Program-made: the position numbers and the translations under genes
Shown: one piece after another, positions 20,929 through 35,600 of the stretch
How the letters are laid out: each line of letters opens with the position of its first letter
Numbering within the stretch: position 1 is the stretch's first letter
DNA from: Phallus indusiatus
Taxonomy: Eukaryota; Basidiomycota; Agaricomycetes; Phallales; Phallaceae
Direction: 5' to 3'
Assembly: GCA_027605045.1 (NCBI GenBank)
Contig: JAQFWX010000010.1
Span: 872,879 to 936,878 of the forward strand
Length of the DNA: 64,000 bases
Notes under the pieces: generated by a model
Seen by the model: only the letters and a program-made list of their open reading frames with translations
Database searches by the model: none
What the model was told of the DNA's origin: nothing

Positions 20929-23900
20929 ATGTCGGAAATACTTGACTTAGAACAAAAAACGACATCACACGTTGAGGCTACTAACGAAGGTGGCGAAAGC
21001 TCTCGAACGGTTTCGAAACGACTTGATGACCAAAGTGAACGTCCCAAGTCTCCGTCCATAAACGGGACCTCCACTTCTTTGGACAAAGAAAGCCAACAGT
21101 CTGTTCCCGTTTCAGCGACTGGTCAACAATTTGATGAAAGAATAGAGAATTTAGTGAGCCTTTTCCGCGATTTCCTTGGTAAGTCACCTTTGTTTCATGA
21201 AACGGTATAGTATCAAAATTTCTCACCGAGGTACATTTTAGAGGTCGCTCCTACCAAAGCAGTCTCCGGCTCTTCTCATATAACCCAACAGGACAAGGCA
21301 GGACGTAAAAGAGTTTTCGGAATGGCTAAAGGTTTTTCTCCCGAAACTGGCTGTGAGCATGTCAACTGAAATTGACTTTGATTTGTGTGATCTAACGTGA
21401 TGCGTATTAGCGAATAATAGATATGATTATGAGGAAAAGTATCCCCGAGATAAATTTGGAGAGGAAGCTTCCGACAATGCTCGGGTTTGGTTGACATACC
21501 TCGATGAAGCCGAATCGTTTGATCGTGAGAGAGCAGAAGGGTGGAAAGAGACGGTGGACGTGCTTCTCGTATTTGTAGGCAGAACATTTATTCGTAATCA
21601 TGATATTGAAGCTTATTCTAATATATTTCAGGCTGGTCTTTTTTCTGGCGTTATAACAACATTCATATCCCAGGCTTCGCAAAGCCTGCAAAAAGACAAT
21701 ACTCAAGTTTCTGCATCCTTATTATCTGAAACAGTTCAATTATTACGAGCAAATTTTAGTGGAGTACCAGCAAGCGATGTACCCACCGCGACATTGACAC
21801 CTACGTCGCCATTTACAGCATCAACAAACACATTGTTGGTGAACGGTCTATGGTTTACGAGTTTGGCGATCACATTATCTACGGCGTTATTTGCTGTTCT
21901 CGCGAAGCAGTGGCTCTATTATTATCTGTCATCTATTCCCGGAACGGCGAACGAAAAAGCTCGAGCCAGACAGTTGCGATTGAATGGCTTTGAATCATGG
22001 AAGGTTGCAGCGATCGTCGAGCTTCTTCCCATCCTTCTTCATCTTGCAGTCGGCATGTTCCTTACTGGCATTATTATATTATTGTTCCCGTTGGATATTC
22101 ATATCGCCGGGACGATTGCATTCATTGCGGGCATCACATATACGTTATATTTTATTTCGGTGATACTGCCCATTTGGTACCCGGAATGTCCATATACAAC
22201 ATCGTTGACGATTTACATTGGGATTTTCTTCTTTATTCTACAACAAGTTGTCCAAACAATCACCGCGATGCTAAATCTGGGCTTTCAAACTGTCTGGAGA
22301 CAAATCAATTTCAAAGCTCAGCGTAGTAATAATGTTGGGCATCTTGTTCACTACGCCCAACGCACCGTTGGACATGGGCTCATGTACATTTCAAGATTAG
22401 CTGGTGCAGTCCACCGTGGTTTACAAAGACTCGGATCCACTATATTTTCTTACAACCTCCCGAAATTCACAAAGTGGAGAGAAGAGAATATCAGAAGAGC
22501 GGTCAAACACGCAACATCCCTCGATTTTGAGGCGCTCGTATGGCTCTATGAGACTTCTCAAAATCGAAGTGTTCATCGAATTATCGCACGGTGCGCAGCT
22601 GTGCATCCAACTATCAGCAAAAAAATGGGATATTCAATTCTCCACGATCTCTGTGATACTTTAGAGATCAATGAAGCAAATACGGTGGATATACGCCATG
22701 TTCTGTGTTTGGGTCTCGAGTATCTTGGGTTCAATAAGCACTGGGAACTACTCAAGTTTACCCCCAATGTGGTAAACGGTCAGCTGGAGGAAGAAGAGTA
22801 TCAGAGCTATCTCTGCATTGCAGACGTCATGTGTTTTTATGAATTGGAACCCAAGTACCAAACTCTTCAAATGCTCCGTGATGCCATCAACGGTGCCTCC
22901 AATCTTCCACTGTCCATATGGTGTCAACTCTTAGCGGAAGCGTCAACTGATGCCACGGTGGCTATGCATATACTCATCCGCAAACCCCACCGTCTATTCA
23001 AGTGGAGACCCGATCCCGCCCGTGAACTTATTCGTAACGCAGGTTTAGTAAGCTTTAGCGGTTCAGAACTGGGATGGTGGCAGTTTGAATACATGTATCG
23101 TTACTTTGGGCTTGGAAACCCCGAGTATTCATTGGAAGCCAAATCTCATGAAACGCGCTATCTCCTCTTTACCTCCATTTATCGTAATCTCACCTCCGAT
23201 GATCCTATAATCACCGACAAAGAAAAAAGACAGGCGTCCTTGGAATCGGTGGTTGACGGCGTTCGGTTCCATTTCCCTGGCCCTCGCACATTAGAGGATG
23301 TCCTCCGTTTCTTCAGAGATATTTACTGCGTGGACTCGTTCTGGTGTGAGTCTATGACAGATAGAGCCAGAGAATGGGCAGTTGAATATCTGTCTACAAT
23401 GACAATCTCGATAAACACTCAACTAGATAACTCCTTGCCTTTTACGGACCACCACGACCTCTCTCTCATATATCAGTGGTACTCGCGAGATCTCAATTCG
23501 AATCTCACATTTTACACACCTCCCCTGTTCTTGTTGCTGCTTGTGCCCCAGAATCGACACCATCTATCCACAATCCTCCTGAATGATCTCGATCATGCAC
23601 AGGATCGAGTATCCCGCTTTTCAAAATGCCTTTTGAACCTCGAAAATTGTCGGTCTCTAAGATGGGACACAATATTATACCCAATCATAATGGACTTCCT
23701 CAAATCCGTGGGCGCGAAGAAGAATCCCCTGTTCACCATTCTTTACGACCCCTCCGTGCTTTTTCAACTATGGAAACTCCTCGTGTTCTTCAAACACGAT
23801 ACAAAAGGTTTTTTCCGGCTCATAAAATCGAAGCTTGGGAGAGACGGGTTGGATAGGCTATTTAGCTCTATGAATGAACTGGCGCAATTTGACGACTTGG

Positions 23901-24243
23901 AAAACTTATTTGATAGATGTGGATGGGATCGCGAATTCAGAGGCTACGTTCGTCCTGCATTAGCGGCATCTGCGCGTGAGTTTGGACGGCTTATAGGTGT
24001 GTCCCATACACAACTCGAGGTCACTACCGGTCAATCTGCACCTGGAAATGCGGCGTCGAACAAGGACCACGATACCGAAGAACGTGCTCAGGTATCTGCG
24101 GTACAAGTTTGTTTCATAGATTTCTGTCTTTCACAGTCCCCTTACCGAGTCATTCAATCATCTAGCATCAAAATTACCGCTTCGCAACTAATTGGATGAA
24201 AAAAGTCTTCGAGTCCATTTGGTCAAAGACACCGGTCAAATAG
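20929..24243 (+). CDS. DUF6535 membrane protein, copy A (intact, five exons)
   Basis: Predicted exons 20929-21178, 21242-21352, 21411-21574, 21632-24091 and 24166-24243 give 1020 residues without a stop. The TAG at 21208 lies inside intron 1, which has a GTAAGT donor. Residues 1-80 are Ser/Glu rich and disordered. The DUF6535 domain follows (WLTYLDEAESFDRE, then DVLLVF joined by splicing to AGLFSGVITTF), with four hydrophobic segments near 21850-22260, including LWFTSLAITLS, KQWLYYYLSSIPG and LLHLAVGMFLTGIIILLF. The remaining 600 residues are soluble, helical and unassigned. The domain is known from Agaricomycetes, often in expanded families, without known function. Intron borders are conserved in copies B and C, which supports the model. 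Confidence 0.88.
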
Positions 24244-27200
24244 GTCAATAGCTGCGTGTGCGTGTCGAGAAATAATGTACAGGTAGTTGAGAATACAGCC
24301 GCGTTGAATGCACCGTTGCTGTCGAAGCTTTGAAGGATCGGGCTATTTATTAACAGCATACGCTTATATTTCAATGGGTTCTGATTGAAGTATAAAATAA
24401 AACTGAATTTGCCGTAATTACAAATGGATTTTTTCATGAATGTTACAATATCAATTGGTCGGAACAAATTTCTTGTGAGGGAAATGGTGGTCTGAGAGTG
24501 TCATAGGCTGATAAGCTGCAGTCAGTAGTCACACTCACCTAGCAATTAAATTCTCCAGATGATCCAGAAAGTGGACCATCGGCTTAGTGCAGAATACCCA
24601 GGGCCAGAAGCTCCGTGATCACGAACACCATCCAACAGAGTAACGAAGACGTGAATTGTTTGGGAAAAGAGTGGTGATTATAGCTATAGGCCAATAGTTG
24701 GGGCGAGGCGAAAGAGGAAGATCATCGAGAGGATTGTTCGTTGTCAGAACGATGCAAAACAAAGGCTTTTTGTCATAGCTCAAGCGCTCAAGACGGATCC
24801 ATAAATGAGAAGAATATGTGCGCTTTCGCCAGGACGTCAATAATTGCTGCGGTTAAGACTGTTTCAACCTCGTCAACATCATCAAGTGACTTTCTGGTCA
24901 TGTTTGGAAGCAGTTTGTTGTGCGCACCGTATAATACTAAAAGCCACACCTTCCAAAATTGAAAAAACCAATTACCCAAAGTACTTATACTCTCACTCCG
25001 AGTCGGCCCAGGTTTGAGTTTTGAGTGACACCATTGACAAACTTCTGCGACTTACCAAACGTTGGGGCACAAAGAATGTGCAATGATGAGTTGATAATGA
25101 GTGTCTTCGGAAGAAAAACACGGGACACAGGAGAGATGTGATGGGTCGCGTATGTCACACCGACGTTCTTTCACTTGTCATTCCTTTTTTTCTTTAATTT
25201 CCAAACAGTGCTCGCATTAATGAAACCGATCCCACCAGTGCTAGTGACATCCAAAACTCCGAAAAACTTGAACCCAAAAGTAGTTCTTATTTTGAGGAGA
25301 GACGCCCATTCCATGTTATCTCACAAACAGCAAAGGACTCGGACGACAACGAGGAAGGAAAAAGCCACGTCTAAGAACGCATATCATTTCGATTCCTTAT
25401 ATCTGATGTAACTGAAACAGCATTATAGCCTAAATGTTTATTAGACGGCCTTTGCATTGTCAACAAGTATGTGCAATACCTTATACCATTTTCTTTTCCA
25501 TGAACACTTATTTATGCTTCGTTTGAAAAGCTCCGACATAGCTGGTACTTTTTTGAAGCGAAGACGTGATATAGCGAGGGTCACTCCAGTCCAGTACTTC
25601 CCGCCCTTCCACTTGAAACGACAAGTCGTCTCTCGTTAACGCCATTTAGTACAGTAACAAGGAGTATCGACCCGAAAGGCATTCTCTCACGTTGCCAATA
25701 GCAAGCAAAGTTCGAAATTCGTAGTATGACCCGAACAGGGCGGGACTTGAATATTGAATATTGAACGTTGAACGCTGCGCGCCGAAGTAGGCGTGCTCGT
25801 CGGTGGTGGGTGATACCATGTACCGCATGAGGATTGCGCCGGTAGGAAAAAGGTGGAAGATCATGGCAAGAGTACGAATAAGTCTGTTGTGCGCTATACT
25901 TCCAGAGGCACATTGAAATGCCGTATAAAGAACGGGAGAAAAGGTTTGCGATAAAACACAAGTTGTGGATGGGAATGCCAATATACATTACATTGCATTC
26001 CATCCCACCGATGCGCGTTTTCGGTGTGTAGCAATTGTAATTGCGTCCGCAAGATTGACAGTCAATTATGGAGTGCTGTCTTGTCAGACGGGAGAGAAGG
26101 GAATTCACAGACGTGATAATGAGAATCGGGTTGTGGATTTAGAGTGGATTGGGAGGATACCAGCAAGCTCAAATCATGTCACTCTGTTTACGTCACACCG
26201 GGAGTAGCCGGGCCTATCCGACATTTCACTCACGACTATCATCCAGCTTGGTTCGTGAATGCAACAACAAACCGAACCAAATAACGCGTAAAAACACTTG
26301 CTGGAGTTCAAACGAAAGCTTAACGAAAACATCCCCTTTGCATTTGTTGACGACATACCTAGGATGAAGGTAATCAGACTTCTCACGAATTTCCGAGGCA
26401 AATACTGCGATCACAGCGATACGCCAAATGCTTACGGATGTTGAAGATCTTTCAATCACTTCTCAGTCATCTCGTTGGAAAAGCACATTTAGATGACATG
26501 ATTCAATGGTACGCTACACTATCCATTATCCGTGAAAAAAGAACTCGACTAACATTTCTAATCACGGAATCAGCCATACCCACATCAACGAGATTACACT
26601 GGAGGAGACTTTCCCGCGAACGCGGACGCGGATGACAGGTAGCACGGCACTGCAATGCTATTTAACAAGTCAAAGAAGCTGTATCTACGTGCTGGAAGCT
26701 CTTACGACAGTAATTTACCAAATCATCTTCAGCACAACAGTCAGGTCATAGAACCCGCACAGATAGTTGTTTTGGAGTCATCTTTGTCAATGGCTGTCAT
26801 CTCCCGTTCATGAGCCAACGCCCGTCGTTGTACCTATTCCACAGGTGGAACCTGTTTCAAGATGCCCTTGTTGTCGAACCTTCCCAAGCGTCGCCAGTCA
26901 TAGAAGTTCAAAGACCCGTCTCGTCACGGATTGCACCCAGAACTACTCCTTCGCCAATCCCTATTGCTGCATCACCCGCTGTAATCTGTCGATACCGCGT
27001 AACCTTTGAGTGCTCCAACGCTAAGTTGCCGGTCTTCTACGTGTTCGCCTGTACTTCCTGCGCTCTTTACTACCGCTGCTGTCGTGGCTTTTGAACCGGC
27101 TCAACCAATTGCACAATCACCGTCTGGTTCACCTTAGCTGCTGCAACTTCGAACAATTGAGGAACTCAAGTTCGCTCGGGATACGTATAAAAGGTGCTAA

Positions 27201-28979
27201 CGTCGCTCCTCCCGCTCTCACCACACTTCCAGTTTCTCCCTCGTCCTCTAAATCAAGAACAGCAAGGTGGAGGAGAGGAGGGACCCAGAGACGTGATATT
27301 CACCAGCGTTTCAGGCTGCTTTGAACGCCTCGACCCCCGAAGCTTTCTCAAGGTAAGTATTTCAATTTTTTTTCATCATACTAGTAAGCGTGTTTAAATT
27401 TCTTACTACACCCTGTGTAGAGCATAATGACGTTGTTGACTGTGCTGGGTGGGTCGTATAATTCGGTCAAAGGGCCTGTGTGTTCCTAAAGTTTGCGACC
27501 CTCGAGTCAGCACGGAAGACGATCGTTCGGAGCTTAACTCCCAATGCTGACGGTGAAGGTGATTCCATAAATTTGGAGAGCAAGAGGTCGGAAGGGCAGC
27601 CACACAGAAGCCTCAATATAAGGTAGGACGTGGATAAATAGGATGACGGCGATGCTGATATATTGTTGTCGCAGCCCATGAACGCTGCACATCGCATTAC
27701 TGCGCAACGCTCGGAGTCCTGTCAATGTTAACGGTTGCACAACGCCCTCATCTTCACGTTAGGGAGTTTCTTTTGCTTCAGACACGAAAATCTAACTAAG
27801 TTGCCAATTTTCTACAGACGATATATAATCCTGCAAACGCGCATCGGTTTTTCCACGGAGATGAATCATGGTTTTAAGTTGGCGTTCCGCAAACGCAGAC
27901 TTTCTTTGTCAGTGAGCTAGGGCTCAGAACCCATCTCGGCTGGCATAATGTGATCTTAACCAATGAAGTGGCGGGCTAGTGATTTAACAGATATGAAGCG
28001 AATCTCTTCTTCTAGTCGGTCTCTTTATGCCATCCTCTACCGTGCCCTTCATTTGCGTCGTAGGGTTTCAGTATCGAAAACATCATCGTACCAGCTCATG
28101 CTATCGCCCATCTTTGTTTCTTTCGCGAAGATATCATTCACATATGGTACGACATGTCTCGTTTCGCCTTTTTCCACTCTATTCAAAACCGTTTCAGGGT
28201 TAAAGCCTGATTAGGCTGCTGAAAATGAAATGATCGTCGACGATGCAAAGGTGATTTGGCAGATCGTTAGGCCCAACGTTTCTCGATTACCAAACCAAGG
28301 CAGCACAATGATACGCTCGCTGAAAATCGTGATTTGAGCGCTAAACTTTATCGTTTAAAAGAAAGAACTATTGTTATCATAAACCATGAACATACGTCTA
28401 TTTATTTCTTCGTCTACTCTTCTCATCTCACAGGCACTGCAGAATGGAAAATCAAAGCCTTCGCCCGGACGGAGAAACAGAGCGGTCTCAGGTGATAAGA
28501 ATGTGCGCTTCGCTCAAGTTTCCGAAGTGACTAGCTCACTTAATTTAATTCAATCTTTAGATGGTGTGATCACCGGATTCACGCCATGTCCAATTGAGTG
28601 TTGCTCAAAAGTTTATAACTGAAATGAAAGGACGAAAATCGGAAGCTGAAAAGAGAAGAGAAGAGAAGTGCTGTGCCATGGCAAAGGTGTTAGGCATGGT
28701 ATTTGGTGATGTGGCCCAATAGTCGTTTATCTGCCAATAGGTTCAATAAGGTTCCGAAACTCTTATTGATCTCTAAACTGTCTTGTCATGCTCCCGCATT
28801 CAAAGCTGATCATATTCCCCATAATTTTACGCCATCAAAGAGCCTTGTATACACGAGGTAAAAACGAGGCGGCAGCCTGAGGCTATTTATGTTTTGAATT
28901 ATGACTTGTGCACATTTCACCGAACCTCCCTTATCTCTCCGCACAACCTCATATCGCACGCAATCACCAGAGACACACC
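24244..28979. other. Spacer of array unit A-B, decayed sequence
   Basis: No intact gene found. 24244-24480 matches the 3' flanks of copies B and C. Around 25150-26640 and 26750-27330 the sequence parallels 33550-35800 and 35830-36560 of the next unit, with many small indels. Some stretches keep coding-like amino acid patterns (for example a Pro/Val-rich piece near 26800-27100), so a second gene of the unit probably existed and decayed in both spacers. Confidence 0.6.
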
Positions 28980-31900
28980 ATGTCGGAAATACTTAGCTTG
29001 AAAGAAATAACACCACACGTCGAGGCGCGTAACGAAGGCGGCGAAAATTCTGGAACGGGTCAGCAAGAGCCTGACAACCAAAGTGAACGTCCCAAGTCGC
29101 CGAGTCCGTCCATAGATGTGGCACCGGCTCCTTTGAACGAAAAAGGCGACCAACCTGCTGCTGTGCCAGCAACGGGACAAGAGTCTGACGAAAGAATAGA
29201 GAGTTTAGTGACCCTTTTCCGCGATTTTCTTGGTAAGTCACCTTTGTTTCATGAAACGGTATATGAAAATTTCTCACCGAGGTACATTTTAGAGGCCGCT
29301 CCTAACAAACCAGTTCCGGGCTCTTCTCATATAACACAACAAGACAAGGCAGAACGTAAAAGGCTTTTCGGAATAGCCAAAGGCTTTTCGGAATAGCCAA
29401 AGGTTTTTCTCAAGAAACTGGATGTGAGTATTTCAATTGAAATTTCGGTATAATTTGGTTGATTCAACGTGATGCATGTTAGCGAATAATAGATATGATT
29501 ACGAGCAAAAGTATCCCCGAGATAAATATGGAGAGGAGGCTTCTGACAATGCTCGCGTTTGGTTGACATACCTTGACGAAGCCGAATCGTTTGATCGTGA
29601 GAGAGCAGAGGGTTGGAAAGAGACAGTGGACGTACTTCTCGTATTTGTAGGCAGAACCTTTATTCGTAATCATAGTATTAAAGCTTATTTTGATATATCA
29701 GGCTGGTCTCTTTTCTGGCGTTATAACAACATTCATCTCTCAGGCCTCACAAAATCTCCAGCAAGATAACACCCAAGTTTCTGCGTCCCTTTTGTTCACA
29801 ATAGCCCAAATTCTACTAGCACAATCTAATGGAATGCCGACAAATATCACTTTGAACTCAGCGATGAATCCTAATTCGCCCTTCACACCAACGACGAATG
29901 CAGTTCTGGTGAACGGTCTATGGTTCACCAGTCTGGCAATCACATTATCCGCTGCGCTATTTGCTGTTCTCGCGAAACAGTGGCTCTATTATTATCTGTC
30001 ATCTATTACCGGAACCGCGAACGAAAAGGCTCGAGCCAGACAGTTGCGATACAATGGCTTTGAATCGTGGAAGGTTGCGGCGATCGTCGAGCTTCTCCCT
30101 ATCCTTCTTCATCTCGCCGTGGGCATGTTCCTTACTGGCATTATTATATTATTGTTCCCGTTGGATATTCATATCGCCGGGACAATTGTATTCATTGCGG
30201 GCATCACCTATACGTTATATTTTATTTCGGTGATGCTTCCCATTTGGTACCCGGAATGTCCGTATACAACATCACTGACGATTTACATCGGGATATTCTT
30301 CTTTATTCTACAACAAGTTTTCCAAAAGATCACGACGGTCCTAAATGGGGGTTTTCAAGCTGTCTGGAGACAAATCAATTTCAAAGCCCAGCGTAGTGAT
30401 GTTTGGCATCTCGTTGACTACGCCCAACGCAGCGTCATACATGGATTCATGTACATTTCAAGATTAGCTGGTGCGGTGCGCCGTGGTTTACAAAGACTCC
30501 GATCCACTATATTTTCTTACAACCTCCCAAAATTCACAAAGTGGAGAGAAGAGAATATCAAAAAAGCTGTCAAACACGCAACATCCCTTGACTTCGAGGC
30601 GCTCGTATGGCTTTATGAGAGTTCTCAAAACCGAAGTGTCCATCGAATTATCGCACGATGCACAGCTGTTCATCCAATTATCAGCGAAAAAATGGAAAGC
30701 TCAATTCGCGAAAATCTCCGTCTTACTTTAAAGGTTGGTGAGGCAAATACAGGGGATATACGTCATAGTCTGTGTTTGAGTGTCCGGGATTTTGGGTCTC
30801 TCTGGCCGGGAGTCTGTGACTGGGATACTCTCCGTGTGGTAAAAGGTCAGCTGGAGGAAGAAGAGTATCAAAACTATCTTCGCATTGCAGAATCCGCGTC
30901 ATATGAACCGCAGCGCAAAACTCTCCTCAATGTCATCAACGATGCTTCCAGTCTTCCACTGGCCATATGGGGTCAATTCTTAGCGGACACGTCAACTGAT
31001 GCTACGGGCGCTACACATATACTCACCGGCGGAACTCGTGGTCTATTCAACTGGGAATTCAATCCCACTCGTGAACTTATCCGTAACGCGGGTTTAGTAC
31101 ACTTTGATAGTCAAGAACTGGGATGGTGTCAGGGTACGCTACCGCCGTCTCTCATTTTCTTATTTATTATCATCGGCATCACTTCCTTTTCATTTTATTT
31201 ATCATTTCCATATTTTACTTTCACTCTCCGTTTCCTTGTTCTGTCTCTATTTCACTTTCTCTACTCGCGCGCGTTGCGCGCTCGTACCCGGCGTGATGCC
31301 CGTGACATCACGTCGCTTAGGTTCGGTTTGGGCGTCTGGCACTTAGCTGTGTCAGGGCCGCACGCCGCGTCGTCGTTTTATGTATATAGTAGCTGTACCT
31401 AGAGTGAGGGTCCCTAAGCTTGTTCTCTTAGGATCCCCTCCCTCTAGGTGAGTAGTTAGTTTCCCTTCCAATATATTATCTTAGGATCCCCTCCCTCTAG
31501 TGTGAGCTGAGTAGCCCTAACAGATGGTGGAAGTTTGAATACCTGTTTCGTTATTTTGGACTTGGAAAACCCGACTATTCATCGGAAGCCAAATCTCATG
31601 AAACACGCTATCTCCTCTTTACCGCCATTTATCGTAACCTCACTTCCGATGATCCAATCATCACCGATAAAAAAAAAAGACAGGAGTCCTTGGAAAATGT
31701 TGTCCGGGGGTTTTGGAACCATATATTGTTTAGTAGCCCTCGCACATTAGAGGTTGACCTTCGTTTCTTCACCGAGATTTGCTGCGTGGACTCGTTCTGG
31801 TTTGAGTCTATGACAGATCCAGCCAGATGTTGGGCAGTTCAATCTCTGTCTTATCTGAAGATCTCGATGAACACTCTGTATAATCACTCGTATTTTACGG

Positions 31901-32697
31901 ACCACCACGACCTCTCTCTCATATATCAATGGTACTCGCGAGATCTCAATTCGGATCTCACATTTTGGACACCTCCCCTGTTCTTGCTGCTGCTCGTGCC
32001 CCAGAACCGACACCATTTATCCACAATCCTCCTGAATGATCTCGATCATGCACAGGATCGAGTACTCCACTTCTCAGAATGCCTTTCGAACCTTGCGAAT
32101 TGTCACTATATCGAGGAAACAAGCATATACCCAATCATAATGGACCTCCTCAAATCCGTGGGCGCGAAGAAGAATCCCCTGTTCACCATTCTTTACGACC
32201 CCTCCGTGCTTTTTCAACTATGGAAACTCCTCGTGTTCTCCGAATGCGATACAAAAAGTTTTTTCCGGCTTGTAAAACCGAAGCTTGAGACGGAGGGGTT
32301 AAACAGGCTATTTGGCTCTATGAATGAACTGGCGCAAACTGACGATTTGGCAAACCTAATTGAACAATGTCGGTGGGATGACGAATTCAGAGACTATGTT
32401 CATCCTGCATTAAAGAAATCTGCACGTGAGTTTGGACAGCTTATAGGTGTGTCCCACACACAACTCGCGGCCACCGCCGGTCAATCTGCACCTGGAAATG
32501 CGGCATCGGACAAGGACCACGACACCGAAGAGCGTGCTCAGGTATCTGAGGTACTTTGTTTCACACATTTCATCATCTTTGGAAGTCCCCTTTCTGAGAC
32601 ATTTATCCAGCGCCAAAACCACCACTTTGTAACTAATTGGATGAAAAAAGCGTTCGAGTCCTTTTGGTCAAAGACACCCCGTCAAATAGGTCAATAG
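28980..32697 (+). pseudogene. DUF6535 membrane protein, copy B (broken)
   Basis: Same gene as copy A with corresponding exons 28980-29232, 29293-29423, 29483-29646, 29702-32541 (including an inserted LTR) and 32611-32697. Two lesions break it. First, a perfect 20 bp tandem duplication (29361-29380 and 29381-29400) shifts the frame in exon 2 and gives an early TAG. Second, a solo LTR at 31127-31522 splits exon 4; without it the frame continues. The membrane domain (about 29880-30330) is otherwise well kept, and the splice sites are intact. Loss of function seems recent. Confidence 0.88.
31127..31522 (+). mobile_element. Solo LTR, family 1, in DUF6535 copy B
   Basis: 396 bp, TGTCAGGG...CCTAACA; target duplication GATGG at 31122-31126 and 31523-31527. 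Copies A and C show the empty site. Confidence 0.95.
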
Positions 32698-35600
32698 CTG
32701 CGTGTCGCGGAATAATGTACAGATAGCTGAGAATACAGCCGCATCGAATGCACCATTGTTGTGGAAGCTTTGAAGGATTGAGCTATTTATTAATAGCATA
32801 CGCTTATATTTTAATGGATCCTGATTGAAATTTAAAACTACATTTGCCATAGTTACATGAGATCTTAATGAATGTTTACAGTATCAATAGGCCGGAACAA
32901 ATTTCTCGTAAAGGAAATGATGGTCTGAGAGTGTGATAGATTGATAGGCTGCAGTCAATAGTCGTACTCAACTATTGATTAAATTCTCCCGATGATCCAA
33001 AAAGTGGACCATCGGCTTAGTGCAGAGTACCCAGAAGCTCCGTGGTCACGAACACCATCGAACAGAGTAACGAAGACGTGAGCTGTTTGAGGAGAAAAGA
33101 CTCGTGATTATAGGCCAATAGTTTGGGCGAGGCGAAAGATCATCGAGAGGATCGTTCGTCGTCAGAACAATGCAAAACAAAAGCATTTGTTATAGCTCAA
33201 GACGGATTCCATAGATGAGAAGAATATGTGTGCTTTCGCCAGGACGTCAATAGTTGCTCCGGTTAAGACTGTCCCAACTTCGCAACATTATCAGGTGACT
33301 TTCCTATTATTTTTGAAAGCAGTTTGTTGTGTACACCGTATAATACTAAAAGCCACACCTTCCAGAGTTTTAAAAGAACAGGTACCCGAAGTACTTATAC
33401 TCTCACTCCGAGTCGGCCCGGGATTGAGTTTTGAGTGAAACCATTGATAAACTTCTGCAACTCACCAAACGTCGAAGCACAAATAATGTGCAATGATGAA
33501 TTGATGATGAATGGCTTTGGAAGCAGAACACGGAACTCGGGAGAGATGTGACGTGGGTCGCGTTCTTTTCACCTGTCCACATCAAATCTTAAAACTCACT
33601 CTTCCCTGTTATTTCACAGACAGCCGTTGGTTCAGCCCGCAAATATTTTCCAGAATTATTTTTGCAATCAAATGACAAGTCCTTCTGCGACAAGCTGGAA
33701 ATTTGCAAGTAAAACAGCTTACGGAAATTTCCGAAGAGTCGTGGAGAGACGTGATAATGGGTATCAATTTCATCAGACTGCAACATGGACGTATTTGGTA
33801 AACGCGCTCCGGTATTCCAACCACAAGCTACTCAGAGGTGTGCAAAGGACTTTAACGACAACGATGAAGGAAAAAGTCATGCTGAAGAATGTACATTTCG
33901 ATTCCTTAAAGTCTGGTGTAACTGAAACAACTTTATAGCCTAAACGTTTATTAGACGGCCTTTGCATAATCAACGAGTATGTCCAATACCTTCTACCATT
34001 TTCTTTTAGTTGAACACCTATTTTTGCTTCGTTTCAAAAGCTCCGACATAGCTGGTACTTACTACTTTTGAAGCGAAGACGTGATATGCGAGGGTCACCC
34101 CGGTGCTTTCAGTTGCACTTGAAACGAAAAATCGTTTCTTGTTGGCGCCATTTTGTGTAATAACAAGGAATATCGACCTAAAAGACATTCTCTCACCGCC
34201 AAAAAGCCGGCGAAGATGAGCCAATCAAGCTGGAAATTGAAATATTGAACGAGTGTTGGAGGAGACGCGCTCGTCAATGATGGCGGGAGATACCACATGA
34301 GGGTTACGTCGGCTATGAGAAATTGGAAGGTGGGAAACAGTACGAATAGGTTTGTTGTGCATGACCAAGGAAACACGGATAAATGTCATATAAAAGACGA
34401 TGGAACCGGCCCAGTCGGAAGAAAAAGTTCGCGCAGAGTTCGCGATGAAATACAAATTGTGGATAATTGACACGATGGGAGTGCCGTTATACATCACATC
34501 GCAGTCCGCAATCAGAGACGTTAGGATAAGTTGGCCGGTGCGAAAGGGAATTCACAGACGTGATGATGAAGATTGGTGTGTGGACTGGGAGTGGATTCCG
34601 GCGGCGGGAAATAAACCAGCGAAGTACAAATCGCGTCACTGTGTTTACGTCACACCGGGAGAACCCGGGCCCATCCGATATTTTGGAAAAATTCGGTTTA
34701 CTGGGAAGCTGGCCACGGCTCGTAGCCATAGCCAGTGTGACGCGCGACATGTTACGTGTTACTGTCACATAGTCGGTACCCGTAAATACTGCTATGTCCC
34801 TTATCTTTTTCACGAGAAATTAGTATAGTTCGTTGAGTATTTATGTCATTTAAAGAATCCATCACTAAAACTTTAATTTCAAGTGCGTAATCAGTGGCTC
34901 GGAGAGGTAAGAATGGATTACGTAATACGATTCCATCTACACGACAAAGTGTTAGACGCCCATTTTCTGACGTGTTTTGCTTTTTTGTCGTGGACTCGCG
35001 CCCGTGTCTATGTCTTTTATGAGCTATTTCTCAGCGTGGACGTTGCTTGCGGCAAAGGCACATGAAGAGGATTTTTGTTTATTACGTTATTCTTGCACAG
35101 GCGTAAGAGATGCCGATAAAAATGATATACCGTTGAGATAAGAAAATTATTGGAAAAAAACCTGTTGACAAGAGAAATGCTAATGCGAAATCGTTGTTTA
35201 ATATCAAAAATTCGATAATAAGCTTCTGCAATAGAGCCTAAAAGGTGGTACACGAACTCGCGAAATAAGCGCCTAGTCCCAGCCACGAGCCAGAGCCAGC
35301 TCCCTAGCGGACCGCGAATTGTGGATATTTTTCATTCCTGAACATCATCCAGCGTGGTCCGTGGATGCAACGACAGATCGAACCAATAACGCATAAAACA
35401 CTTTGTTGGAAAACGTTTTAGACTTTGTCATCATAACATGTACGTGTTATGACTTACACTCTTCGCCGTAATTTTCTTCCAACGAGAGTATCAGGCTATG
35501 TTAACGAGAACATTCCCTTTGCATTTGTTGAACGTGCCGGAGTTTTCATTCGACGTGCCAAGGCTAATATTAAGATCATATCGATTCGCCAAATGCTTAC

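Noticed and set aside
21208..21210. In-frame TAG suggesting DUF6535 copy A is a pseudogene
   Set aside because: It lies inside a 63 nt intron with GTAAGT donor and TTTTAG acceptor; the same intron is 60 nt in copy B, and the spliced frame is open to the end.
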